A stretch of 7,400 nucleotides of DNA from Flavobacteriaceae bacterium. GTDB taxonomy: Bacteria > Bacteroidota > Bacteroidia > Flavobacteriales > Flavobacteriaceae. The notes under the pieces were generated by a model. The model made no database searches. It was not told where the DNA came from and worked only from the letters and a program-made list of their open reading frames with translations. Shown one piece after another: positions 1-5,296 of the stretch. Position 1 is the stretch's first letter. Each line of letters begins with the position of its first letter. The stretch spans positions 1-7,400 of the forward strand of contig JAESTN010000323.1 in NCBI GenBank assembly GCA_016763595.1, given 5' to 3'. The position numbers and the translations under genes were made by a program.

Positions 1-249
1 CACGATTAATGAAATTAATAGACCAATAAGAATCGCTTTTATTATAGAAATAACCCCACTATTAACATTATCTCTGTAGTGTTTTATGCCAAAAAAGATA
101 AAGGATAAGGATATAAATATAGACAAGTAACCAAGTATTTCATTGGTTGAAGAACTAAGGTGTTTAAGGCCAAATAGTAAATGGAAACTGAAAATGACCA
201 ATCCCGTTAAAAATCCATATACACCGTATTTTGTAATCGTACTTTTCAT
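1..249 (-). CDS. DUF4199 domain-containing membrane protein (3' part beyond window)
   Basis: An open frame of 83 codons starts at ATG 249-247 and runs in frame off the left edge, so the C-terminal half is missing. The visible protein has hydrophobic segments at about residues 8-28, 37-55 and from 68 onward. Between the second and third lies the polar turn GIKHYRDNVNSG (54-65), which resembles the conserved turn I recall from the DUF4199 family of Bacteroidota inner-membrane proteins, usually about 160-175 residues long. The family has no established function. The gene follows the small LuxR-HTH regulator gene on the same strand after a 105-base gap that holds a perfect -7 promoter element and a pair of 12-base repeats, so it probably has its own regulated promoter. 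No Shine-Dalgarno sequence is evident. The family call rests on recognition by eye of the N-terminal half only. Confidence 0.8.
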   Translation of the reverse strand, partial: MKSTITKYGVYGFLTGLVIFSFHLLFGLKHLSSSTNEILGYLSIFISLSFIFFGIKHYRDNVNSGVISIIKAILIGLLISLIV

Positions 250-276
250 TTTGAAAGATATTTATAATTGTTGCCT

Positions 277-284
277 CAAAAGTA
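277..284 (-). promoter_or_regulatory. Putative -7 promoter element of the DUF4199 gene
   Basis: Read on the minus strand the site is TACTTTTG, a perfect match to the Bacteroidota -7 consensus TAnnTTTG. It would start transcription near position 272 and give a leader of about 22 bases before ATG 249. No TTG-like -33 element lies about 19 bases upstream. That suggests a weak promoter that depends on an activator bound at the adjacent repeats. Confidence 0.5.
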
Positions 285-305
285 CTGAAAGAAGATATAA
301 ATGGG

Positions 306-339
306 TCATACTTAAGTACCAAAACGCTCATACTTAAGT
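306..339 (-). promoter_or_regulatory. Tandem 12-bp direct repeats, putative activator binding sites
   Basis: TCATACTTAAGT occurs identically at 306-317 and 328-339 (plus-strand reading), a 22-base offset or about two helical turns. Each copy contains the 8-base palindrome ACTTAAGT. Relative to the start site inferred from the -7 box at 277-284, the copies are centred near -40 and -62, typical activator positions. The membrane-bound LuxR-HTH protein encoded just upstream is one candidate binder. Paired direct repeats of about 9 bases with 22-base phasing are also how LytTR-domain regulators bind, and ATACTTAAG resembles the ACAGTTAAG box of that family. The repeats are seen directly; their function is inferred. 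Confidence 0.55.
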
Positions 340-359
340 CTAAATAAGGGCTATTTAGA
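339..359. repeat. Perfect 8-bp inverted repeat over the end of the LuxR-HTH gene
   Basis: TCTAAATA (339-346) pairs with TATTTAGA (352-359) around a 5-base loop. The right arm covers the stop codon of the LuxR-HTH gene and the left arm touches the distal 12-base repeat. The stem is entirely A/T except for one pair, and no T-run follows on the minus strand, so it is a poor intrinsic terminator. It could be a weak RNA structure or another protein-binding site. Confidence 0.35.
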
Positions 360-765
360 TGATTTGAAAAGACATTGCGATTTGAACCGCTTGTGTTCTT
401 CTCTTTGCGTTAAGTTTAACAAGTAAGTTAGATACATGTGTTTTTATGGTGCTTTCTGAAAGGAACAAGGCTGCAGCAATTTCTTTGTTTGATAAGCCTT
501 CAGAGATTTTTTTAAGCACTTCATATTCTCTATTCGTTAGATCTAGTTCTTTAATTTTGTTGTAATTAATTTCTAAAGAAGAGACTGTCGGTGTATGCAA
601 GCTTTTTTTATTGATATAAATACCCACAAAAAAGAAAACAATAGCAATAGCAGCAATAATAATTTCTATGTTAAGATTGCTAGAGATAAAAGCGTATGTG
701 CTAAGCTGAAAAAGGAAAAGTAATGCCAAAATCAGCAAACTAAAAACGACAATTGTTTTTTTCAT
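355..765 (-). CDS. Membrane-anchored LuxR-type HTH transcriptional regulator
   Basis: This 136-residue protein has two hydrophobic helices, at about 4-26 and 33-51, followed by a short linker and a C-terminal LuxR/GerE helix-turn-helix (about 76-130). The HTH shows the expected pattern: LTNREYEVL, then a recognition region with SNKEIAAALFLSESTIKTHVS, then LNAKRRTQAV. There is no receiver, PAS or autoinducer-binding domain, so the input is not the usual phosphorylation or acyl-homoserine lactone. Sensing, if any, must go through the membrane helices or a partner. With both termini probably cytoplasmic, the HTH would act while tethered to the inner membrane. The downstream neighbour on the same strand is a DUF4199 membrane protein gene with paired repeats before it, a likely target. 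The upstream gene ends 37 bases away and no good TAnnTTTG box is visible in that gap, so it may be read through from the dehydrogenase gene. Confidence 0.85.
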   Translation of the reverse strand: MKKTIVVFSLLILALLFLFQLSTYAFISSNLNIEIIIAAIAIVFFFVGIYINKKSLHTPTVSSLEINYNKIKELDLTNREYEVLKKISEGLSNKEIAAALFLSESTIKTHVSNLLVKLNAKRRTQAVQIAMSFQII

Positions 766-802
766 TTTATAAAATAAGAAATAGATTTACAAAAAGGGGT
801 GT

Positions 803-1747
803 TTATTTAAAAGCAGTAAATGAAGCTATTTTATCTACAATTGTTTGTGCTAGTTTTTGCTTGCTTTCTACTGTCCATCCCGCAACATGTGGGGATAAGA
901 GCACGTTTTCTGCTTTGATTAAATAGTTGAATGCTTCTGGCATGTTGTTTTTAGAAAAGAGATTCTCGAAAGAGGATTTTTCATACTCCAACACATCCAA
1001 TCCTGCACCTAAAATTTTTTCGTTTTTCAAAGCAGTAACTAAATCTTTAGTAACCACAGATTTTCCTCTTGCGGTATTTATCAACCAAAAAGGATTGTGA
1101 AACTGATTGATAAAATGCGCATCAATCATGTTGGTTGTCAATTCAGTTTCTGGTATGTGCAAACTTAACACAGTTGCTTTTTGCTGCAATTCTTCTAGTG
1201 TAACTTGGGTACAGTTGTGATCGCCAACAGTTGGTTTTATATCATAACATAAAACGTCAACATCAAAACCACGGAGTTTTTTAGCAAAAGCCTTTCCCAT
1301 ATTTCCATACCCAATTAAACCAACAGTTTTTCCGTCTAGTTCAACTCCGCGATTCTCTTCACGCAACCATTTGCCGTTTCTAACTTCGGCATCGGCTTTA
1401 TTTAATTTGTTGAATAACGAGAGTAGCATGCCTAATGAATGTTCCCCTACGGCATTTCTATTGCCTTCTGGAGCAGAAATTAAATAGATCCCTTTTTGTG
1501 TGGCATAGTCACAATCAATATTTTCTAACCCAGCACCAACTCTACCAATAAACTTTAGGTTTGTGGCTTTGTCTAGAAACTGTTTATCAATAGAAAACCG
1601 GCTTCTAAGTACAATTCCGTCATAGTTATGAATCTTATTTTCAATTTCAGATTTTGAACTTGTATAATCTTCATCATTGGTAAACCCTAATTCGTTTAAC
1701 TGATGTAGTAGTAATGGATGATTGGTATCTACGTGTAAAATGTTCAA
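803..1747 (-). CDS. D-isomer-specific 2-hydroxyacid dehydrogenase (NAD-dependent)
   Basis: The 314-residue protein has the full D-2-hydroxyacid dehydrogenase layout. The N-terminal substrate domain carries LRSR (47-50) and RVGAGLENID (69-78). The Rossmann dinucleotide fold has GYGNMG (146-151) and an acidic Asp169 at the end of beta-2, favouring NAD over NADP. The catalytic set is Arg227 in NTARG, Glu254 in DVLEYE and His287 in SPHVAG. The protein reversibly reduces a 2-oxoacid to the D-2-hydroxyacid in the cytoplasm. There is no C-terminal ACT domain, so it is not the long feedback-regulated SerA type. The substrate could be 3-phosphoglycerate, hydroxypyruvate, glyoxylate or another 2-oxoacid; sequence alone does not decide. 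It lies 16 bases downstream of a small membrane protein gene and in the same run as panB, whose product, ketopantoate, is itself a 2-oxoacid. Confidence 0.92.
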   Translation of the reverse strand: MNILHVDTNHPLLLHQLNELGFTNDEDYTSSKSEIENKIHNYDGIVLRSRFSIDKQFLDKATNLKFIGRVGAGLENIDCDYATQKGIYLISAPEGNRNAVGEHSLGMLLSLFNKLNKADAEVRNGKWLREENRGVELDGKTVGLIGYGNMGKAFAKKLRGFDVDVLCYDIKPTVGDHNCTQVTLEELQQKATVLSLHIPETELTTNMIDAHFINQFHNPFWLINTARGKSVVTKDLVTALKNEKILGAGLDVLEYEKSSFENLFSKNNMPEAFNYLIKAENVLLSPHVAGWTVESKQKLAQTIVDKIASFTAFK

Positions 1748-1763
1748 TAGGTGTTTTTTTAGA

Positions 1764-1994
1764 TTAGTTTAACCATAAAGTTACAATCGCATAAAGTACA
1801 GCAATTGGGATAATGTAAAAGATAACAAACTTATTAATTTTAGCAAGTTGAACATAAAATGAAACTATTTTTGGATTCCTTTTTTTTGTCAACCCTTTTA
1901 ATATGTTTTTGTGCATGTATATATATACTGCTCTAAACATAGGTATCGAAAGAAGGAAAAAAATAGTCGTAACAATTTTACTTGAAAAGTCCAT
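1764..1994 (-). CDS. Small two-helix membrane protein, function unknown
   Basis: I do not recognise a family. The 76-residue product has two hydrophobic helices, about 8-26 and 55-74, separated by a strongly basic stretch (K29 to K42, with LTKKRNPK). By the positive-inside rule this places the loop in the cytoplasm with both ends outside. It sits 17 bases after panB and 16 bases before the dehydrogenase gene on the same strand, so it is almost certainly co-transcribed with both. No cysteine, histidine cluster or known motif suggests a reaction. The tight spacing and the clean hydrophobic pattern support a real gene rather than a chance frame. Confidence 0.7.
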   Translation of the reverse strand: MDFSSKIVTTIFFLLSIPMFRAVYIYMHKNILKGLTKKRNPKIVSFYVQLAKINKFVIFYIIPIAVLYAIVTLWLN

Positions 1995-2011
1995 TAAATT
2001 ATTTCAAGAAA

Positions 2012-2830
2012 TTAATATTGTTCACTTTCGTTTGGAAAATCTTTGCTTTTAACATCTGTATTATATTGTTTAAAAGCAGTTGTCATTCCTTCATACATGT
2101 CTAAATATCTACGTAAAAAACGTGGATTAAATTCGTGTGTCATTCCTAACATATCGTGTGTTACTAGCACCTGTCCATCAACTCCGCCACCAGCACCAAT
2201 ACCAATTACAGGAATGGAAATGCTTTCAGCAACTTTTTGTGCTAGCGTTGCAGGAACTTTTTCTAAAACAATTGCAAAACACCCAATTCGCTCAAGTAAT
2301 AAAGCGTCTTCTAGTAATTTATCAGCCTCTTCTTCTTCTTTTGCTCTAACAGTGTATGTTCCGAATTTATAAATAGATTGTGGGGTTAAGCCCAAGTGTC
2401 CCATTACTGGGATTCCAGCATTTAAGATTCTCTTGATTGATTCTTTTATTTCTTTTCCTCCTTCTAATTTTACAGAATGACCTCCAGATTCTTTCATAAT
2501 TCTAATGGCAGAACGCAAGGCTTCTTTTGGGTCAGATTGATAACTTCCAAAAGGTAAATCTACTACGACTAAACTTCTATGTACAGCTCTCACAACACTA
2601 CTTGCATGGTAAATCATTTCGTCTAGTGTTATTGGCAATGTAGTTTCATGACCAGCCATCACATTAGAAGCAGAATCTCCAACTAATATTACATCAATTC
2701 CGGCGCCATCTACAATCTTTGCCATGGTATAATCATAGGCAGTTAACATCGATATTTTTTCGCCGTTAGATTTCATTTCTACTAACGACTTCGTAGTAAT
2801 TCTCTTGTATTGTTTCTTTGCTACAGACAT
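2012..2830 (-). CDS. panB: 3-methyl-2-oxobutanoate hydroxymethyltransferase (PanB)
   Basis: PanB transfers a hydroxymethyl group from 5,10-methylenetetrahydrofolate to 2-oxoisovalerate. The product is ketopantoate, the first committed intermediate of pantothenate and coenzyme A synthesis. The 272-residue length and motifs are typical: TAYDY (30-34), VGDS (50-53), DLPFGSY (91-97), KLEGG (121-125), GHLGLTPQ (144-151), VLEKVP (188-193) and a glycine-rich [11 protein letters not shown] (209-219). By comparison with the E. coli enzyme, Asp52, Asp91 and Glu123 bind the metal, Ser53 and Lys121 contact the substrate, and Glu190 is the catalytic base. The enzyme is cytoplasmic and forms a decamer in characterised homologues. 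It is the first gene of the leftward run. The start at 2830 gives the usual short N-terminus before the first beta strand. Neither panC nor panE is present in this window. Confidence 0.97.
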   Translation of the reverse strand: MSVAKKQYKRITTKSLVEMKSNGEKISMLTAYDYTMAKIVDGAGIDVILVGDSASNVMAGHETTLPITLDEMIYHASSVVRAVHRSLVVVDLPFGSYQSDPKEALRSAIRIMKESGGHSVKLEGGKEIKESIKRILNAGIPVMGHLGLTPQSIYKFGTYTVRAKEEEEADKLLEDALLLERIGCFAIVLEKVPATLAQKVAESISIPVIGIGAGGGVDGQVLVTHDMLGMTHEFNPRFLRRYLDMYEGMTTAFKQYNTDVKSKDFPNESEQY

Positions 2831-2851
2831 ATTTGTGTTTTAAAACTCTGG

Positions 2852-2859
2852 TAAAAATA
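2852..2859 (-). promoter_or_regulatory. Weak -7 promoter candidate for panB
   Basis: Minus-strand TATTTTTA differs from TAnnTTTG only at the last base and lies 21 bases before the panB start codon. No TTG-type -33 box is found at the expected distance; that region holds a doubled GGTTC pentamer (plus strand, 2871-2880). The 10-base palindrome GTTTTAAAAC at 2837-2846 lies in the predicted leader. Position and partial match are the only support. Confidence 0.3.
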
Positions 2860-2899
2860 CGGAATTATTCGGTTCGGTTCTTGTTTTTTTATCCTAGTT

Positions 2900-2916
2900 A
2901 ATCTTCTGTTAAGATT
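2900..2916. repeat. 6-bp inverted repeat between divergent panB and NTF2-like genes
   Basis: AATCTT (2900-2905) and AAGATT (2911-2916) flank the 5-base loop CTGTT. It lies in the 148-base divergent spacer, just upstream of the promoter candidate for the rightward gene. This could be an operator half-site pair, but a stem this short and AT-rich can arise by chance. Confidence 0.25.
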
Positions 2917-2927
2917 TTGAAAATGAG

Positions 2928-2958
2928 TTTCGTGAAATGATATAAATGAATAGATTTA
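2928..2958 (+). promoter_or_regulatory. Promoter candidate for the NTF2-like/PD40 gene pair
   Basis: TTTCG at 2928-2932 is an imperfect -33 element, followed after 18 bases by TAGATTTA (2951-2958), which matches TAnnTTTG except at the last base. The predicted start near 2963 leaves a leader of about 16 A-rich bases before ATG 2979, which is usual for Bacteroidota. An alternative pair with worse boxes is TTTTG at 2915-2919 and TATAAATG at 2941-2948. Confidence 0.4.
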
Positions 2959-2978
2959 CTTAACCAATCAACAACAAA

Positions 2979-3455
2979 ATGAAAAAATTAATAGCACTAA
3001 TGCTTTTGCTAAGCATTACGATTACCTCTTATGCTCAAAAAAATCAAGAAAAAAAAGCGGTGAAAACAGCCATAGAAAACTTTTTTAAAGGGTTTCACAA
3101 AGGAGATACTTTATTGTTAAAAAAGACCATTCATAAAGATATAATAGCACAAACAACATTTACCACTAAAAAAGGAGATAAGGTTTTAAGGACTACTAAA
3201 GAGGTGTATAAAACCTTGCTGAGTTTTGCCAAAAATGTGAAGCCTACAGATGATTATAATGAGAAAATTGGGTCATATACCATTCATGTTGATGGAAATC
3301 TTGCTTCGGTTTGGACTACCTATGAGTTTTATAACAAAGGGAAATTTAGCCATTGTGGTGTAAATTCATTTCAGTTATTTAACAACAACGGAAATTGGGA
3401 AATCATTTATTTGATTGATACGAGAAGAAGAAACGGTTGTAAATCTGCTAAGTAA
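2979..3455 (+). CDS. Exported NTF2-like (SnoaL/lumazine-binding-like) protein
   Basis: This 158-residue protein starts with a clear signal peptide (KK at 2-3, hydrophobic core 4-17, likely cleavage after SYA at 19, before Gln20), so it is periplasmic or secreted. The mature part has the NTF2-like fold pattern. A helix at about 24-40 (AVKTAIENFFKGFHKGD) is followed by a charged middle section, then late strands with GNLASVWTTYEFYNKGKFSHCGVNSF (106-131) and GNWEIIYLIDTRRR (138-151). Similar small exported proteins in flavobacteria are grouped with the SnoaL/DUF4440 or putative lumazine-binding families. The catalytic acids of the true enzymes are not obvious here, so a ligand-binding or structural role is as likely as catalysis. 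The two cysteines, C126 and C154, could form a disulfide. The gene is 8 bases upstream of the PD40 protein gene, so the two are probably co-transcribed. Confidence 0.78.
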   Translation: MKKLIALMLLLSITITSYAQKNQEKKAVKTAIENFFKGFHKGDTLLLKKTIHKDIIAQTTFTTKKGDKVLRTTKEVYKTLLSFAKNVKPTDDYNEKIGSYTIHVDGNLASVWTTYEFYNKGKFSHCGVNSFQLFNNNGNWEIIYLIDTRRRNGCKSAK

Positions 3456-3463
3456 TTGTACAT

Positions 3464-4405
3464 ATGAGAAAAATAGTTATCCTTTTAGTATTGGTTTCTT
3501 CAACCATCTTTTCGCAAAAAATAGAAAGCGTATTACCAAAAGCATTTGGAGAGTTTCCACAGGTGAGAGATTTTGCGATGACAGCAAATCATGATGAAAT
3601 TTATTTTACGGTAGAAAGCTATAAGAAAGAGTATTCTTTTATTGCATATATAAAGAAAGTACATAATAAATGGACAAAGCCAGCAGTCGTTTCTTTTTCT
3701 GGAATGTATAAAGATTTAGAACCTTTTTTGTCTCCAAACGGATTGCAATTGTTTTTTGCGTCTAATAGAATGGACAACCAATCTAAAGAAATTAAAAAAG
3801 ACATTGATATTTGGTATGTAGAAAGAACTTCTTTGCAAAGTAATTGGTCTACCCCGAAAAATGTTGGACCGGCGATCAATACAACAGAGAATGAATATTA
3901 TCCTTCTGTAACCAATACAGGAGATTTGTTTTTTACAGCTGCTTATAAAGACGCGAAAGGAAAAGAAGATATTTATGTAAGTAGGTTTGTAAATGGAACC
4001 TATACAAAACCGGTGTCTTTAGGTACAGGAGTGAACTCAGAAAAATACGAGTTTAATGCATTTGTTGCTCCAGATGAATCTTTTATTGTGTTTACTTCTT
4101 ATGGTAGAAAAGACGATTTGGGAAGAGGAGATTTATACATTAGTTATAAAGGTAAAAATAATAGTTGGATGCCAGCGAAGCATTTGAATGCATCTATTAA
4201 TTCAGCTAATATTGAGTATTGCCCCTTTGTAGATATTAAAACCAATACCTTGTATTTTACAAGCGCAAGAAATGAATTGAAAAAATCTTTTTCTTCTAAA
4301 AAAAACATAGACGAGCTTACGCGTGCATTAAAATTTGAGGCAAATGGATTGGGAAGAATATATAAGGTGAAAATTAAGAAACTATTAGAAAGAAAAAGAG
4401 ATTAG
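3464..4405 (+). CDS. Exported PD40/TolB-like beta-propeller protein
   Basis: The 313-residue protein has an N-terminal signal peptide (hydrophobic 4-15, probable cleavage near SQ at 17-18) and then repeated propeller blades of the PD40 (WD40-like, TolB-type) kind. At least five repeats show the signature of a polar lead-in, an Asp- or Asn-containing turn and a YF/FF-T or -S strand. They are TANHDEIYFTV (40-50), LSPNGLQLFFASNR (89-102), VTNTGDLFFTA (149-159), VAPDESFIVFTS (201-212) and DIKTNTLYFTSAR (257-269). DIWYVER, DIYVSRF and DLYISYKG close the second to fourth blades. The C-terminus is lysine/arginine-rich (KVKIKKLLERKRD) with no sorting domain of the type IX secretion system. In this phylum such propellers are often exported scaffold or sensor proteins; no enzymatic site is visible. 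It follows the NTF2-like gene by 8 bases and ends 44 bases before the sigma factor gene. Confidence 0.85.
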   Translation: MRKIVILLVLVSSTIFSQKIESVLPKAFGEFPQVRDFAMTANHDEIYFTVESYKKEYSFIAYIKKVHNKWTKPAVVSFSGMYKDLEPFLSPNGLQLFFASNRMDNQSKEIKKDIDIWYVERTSLQSNWSTPKNVGPAINTTENEYYPSVTNTGDLFFTAAYKDAKGKEDIYVSRFVNGTYTKPVSLGTGVNSEKYEFNAFVAPDESFIVFTSYGRKDDLGRGDLYISYKGKNNSWMPAKHLNASINSANIEYCPFVDIKTNTLYFTSARNELKKSFSSKKNIDELTRALKFEANGLGRIYKVKIKKLLERKRD

Positions 4406-4425
4406 ATTACTTCTATAAAAATGAA

Positions 4426-4433
4426 TATATTTG
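4426..4433 (+). promoter_or_regulatory. -7 promoter element of the sigma/anti-sigma/methyltransferase unit
   Basis: TATATTTG is a perfect match to TAnnTTTG in the 44-base gap before the sigma factor gene. The best upstream partner is TTAG at 4402-4405, overlapping the stop codon of the PD40 gene, 20 bases before the -7 box. Transcription would start near 4438, leaving a leader of about 12 bases. This argues that the sigma unit is transcribed separately from the two exported-protein genes. Confidence 0.55.
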
Positions 4434-4449
4434 ATCCTCATTAATTCGA

Positions 4450-5022
4450 ATGTCAGAAAATCAAAAAAAACACACGTTAGATCCAAACAAATGGATTGAT
4501 AAATATGCAGATTATCTATTTAATTATGCCGTAACACGTGTAAATAATAGTGATATTGCTAAAGATTTAGTACAAGAAACTTTCTTTGCTGGATTAAAAT
4601 CTGCTAAAAATTTTGAAGGAAAAGCCGCTGAGCGTACTTGGTTGGTTGCTATTTTAAAACGTAAGGTTATTGATTATTATCGCAAAATAAATTCTAATAA
4701 AGGAAAAGCCGAAGTTAGAATGAATTTTCACCAAGATGGAGATAATGAAGGGAATTGGTTAGAAGAGAGAGTGCCACAAACTTGGGACAATGATGCGGAT
4801 AAAAATATTGAGTCAGAGGAGTTAAAATCTGCAATTGATCAATGTATTGATCATTTACCAGAAAAATATGCCATGGTCTTTAGAATGAAAACCATTCAAG
4901 AATTTGAAACAGAAGAAATTTGTAAGGAGTTAAATATTACTGCGTCAAATCTTTGGGTAATTATCCATAGAGCCCGAACGCAGTTAAGAAGATGTATGGA
5001 AGATAACTGGTTTAACAATTAA
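4450..5022 (+). CDS. ECF-type sigma-70 family RNA polymerase sigma factor
   Basis: The 190-residue protein consists only of sigma regions 2 and 4, the mark of an extracytoplasmic-function sigma factor. Region 2 (about 17-82) contains DLVQETFFAGLKS (39-51), the core-binding part, then TWLVAILKRKVIDYYRK (63-79), which recognises the -10 region. Region 4 (about 127-183) begins LPEKYAMVF and holds the HTH ETEEICKELNITASNLWV (153-170), then HRARTQLRRCMEDNWF (173-188). The RRCMEDNWF ending resembles a subgroup of sigma factors that pair with a small zinc-binding anti-sigma protein. Exactly such a gene follows after 4 bases, so the two are probably translationally coupled and the sigma factor held inactive by its neighbour. 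Target genes cannot be read from this window. The O-methyltransferase in the same unit may be part of the response. Confidence 0.93.
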   Translation: MSENQKKHTLDPNKWIDKYADYLFNYAVTRVNNSDIAKDLVQETFFAGLKSAKNFEGKAAERTWLVAILKRKVIDYYRKINSNKGKAEVRMNFHQDGDNEGNWLEERVPQTWDNDADKNIESEELKSAIDQCIDHLPEKYAMVFRMKTIQEFETEEICKELNITASNLWVIIHRARTQLRRCMEDNWFNN

Positions 5023-5026
5023 GAAA

Positions 5027-5290
5027 ATGTTTAAAAAATTGAAAATATCGTGTGATGAAGCGACTACTATTTGCGACAAAAGTCAATATGGAGAAGCTAC
5101 AGTCTTTCAAAAAATTCAGTTGAATTTTCACTTTTTAGTTTGTAAAATCTGCTCTATGTATACCAAACAAAACAGTGAAATGTCTAAGGTGTATAAAATG
5201 AAAGCCAAAGATTGCAAAGAGAAAAGGCAATGCATGTCTTCTGTAGAAAAAGAGGCGCTAAAAAGACAACTTCAAGAATTAGAAGCATAA
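5027..5290 (+). CDS. Small soluble anti-sigma-factor-like zinc-finger protein
   Basis: The 87-residue product carries HFLVCKIC (35-42), which fits the HxxxCxxC core of zinc-binding anti-sigma (ZAS/zf-HC2) proteins. The preceding SCDEAT (8-13) matches the usual opening of that domain and supplies a fourth ligand candidate, Cys9. Further cysteines at 16, 63 and 69 bring the total to six, high for so small a protein. There is no transmembrane helix, unlike most membrane-bound anti-sigma factors, so it should be cytoplasmic like RsrA or ChrR. The C-terminus (72-87) is a charged helix. The start lies 4 bases after the sigma factor stop codon and the end 6 bases before the methyltransferase gene. 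The motif and position make an anti-sigma role likely, and loss of zinc on thiol oxidation would be a plausible trigger. As I recall, small proteins of this kind in flavobacteria are sometimes mislabelled as glycine dehydrogenase; nothing here supports that label. Confidence 0.78.
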   Translation: MFKKLKISCDEATTICDKSQYGEATVFQKIQLNFHFLVCKICSMYTKQNSEMSKVYKMKAKDCKEKRQCMSSVEKEALKRQLQELEA

Positions 5291-5296
5291 TAAAAG

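Noticed and set aside
143..337. Open frame of 64 codons on the plus strand at the left end
   Set aside because: It lies antisense to the DUF4199 gene and runs through the promoter and repeat region. Its translation shows no domain or membrane pattern, and the opposite strand encodes a recognisable family.
2043..2372. Two overlapping plus-strand open frames within panB
   Set aside because: They are antisense to the highly conserved C-terminal half of PanB. The low-complexity serine and leucine runs come from reading codons in reverse.
2868..2880. Doubled GGTTC motif as a repeat element upstream of panB
   Set aside because: Two copies of a pentamer over 13 bases is within chance expectation and lines up with no promoter element.
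3619..3879. Minus-strand open frame inside the PD40 gene
   Set aside because: The plus strand has clear propeller repeats in this stretch. The antisense product has no recognisable feature and no start context.
5027..5290. Glycine dehydrogenase as the product of the 87-residue gene
   Set aside because: The protein is far too short and has no pyridoxal-phosphate or lipoyl-transfer features. The HxxxCxxC motif and the position after a sigma factor point to an anti-sigma-like role.
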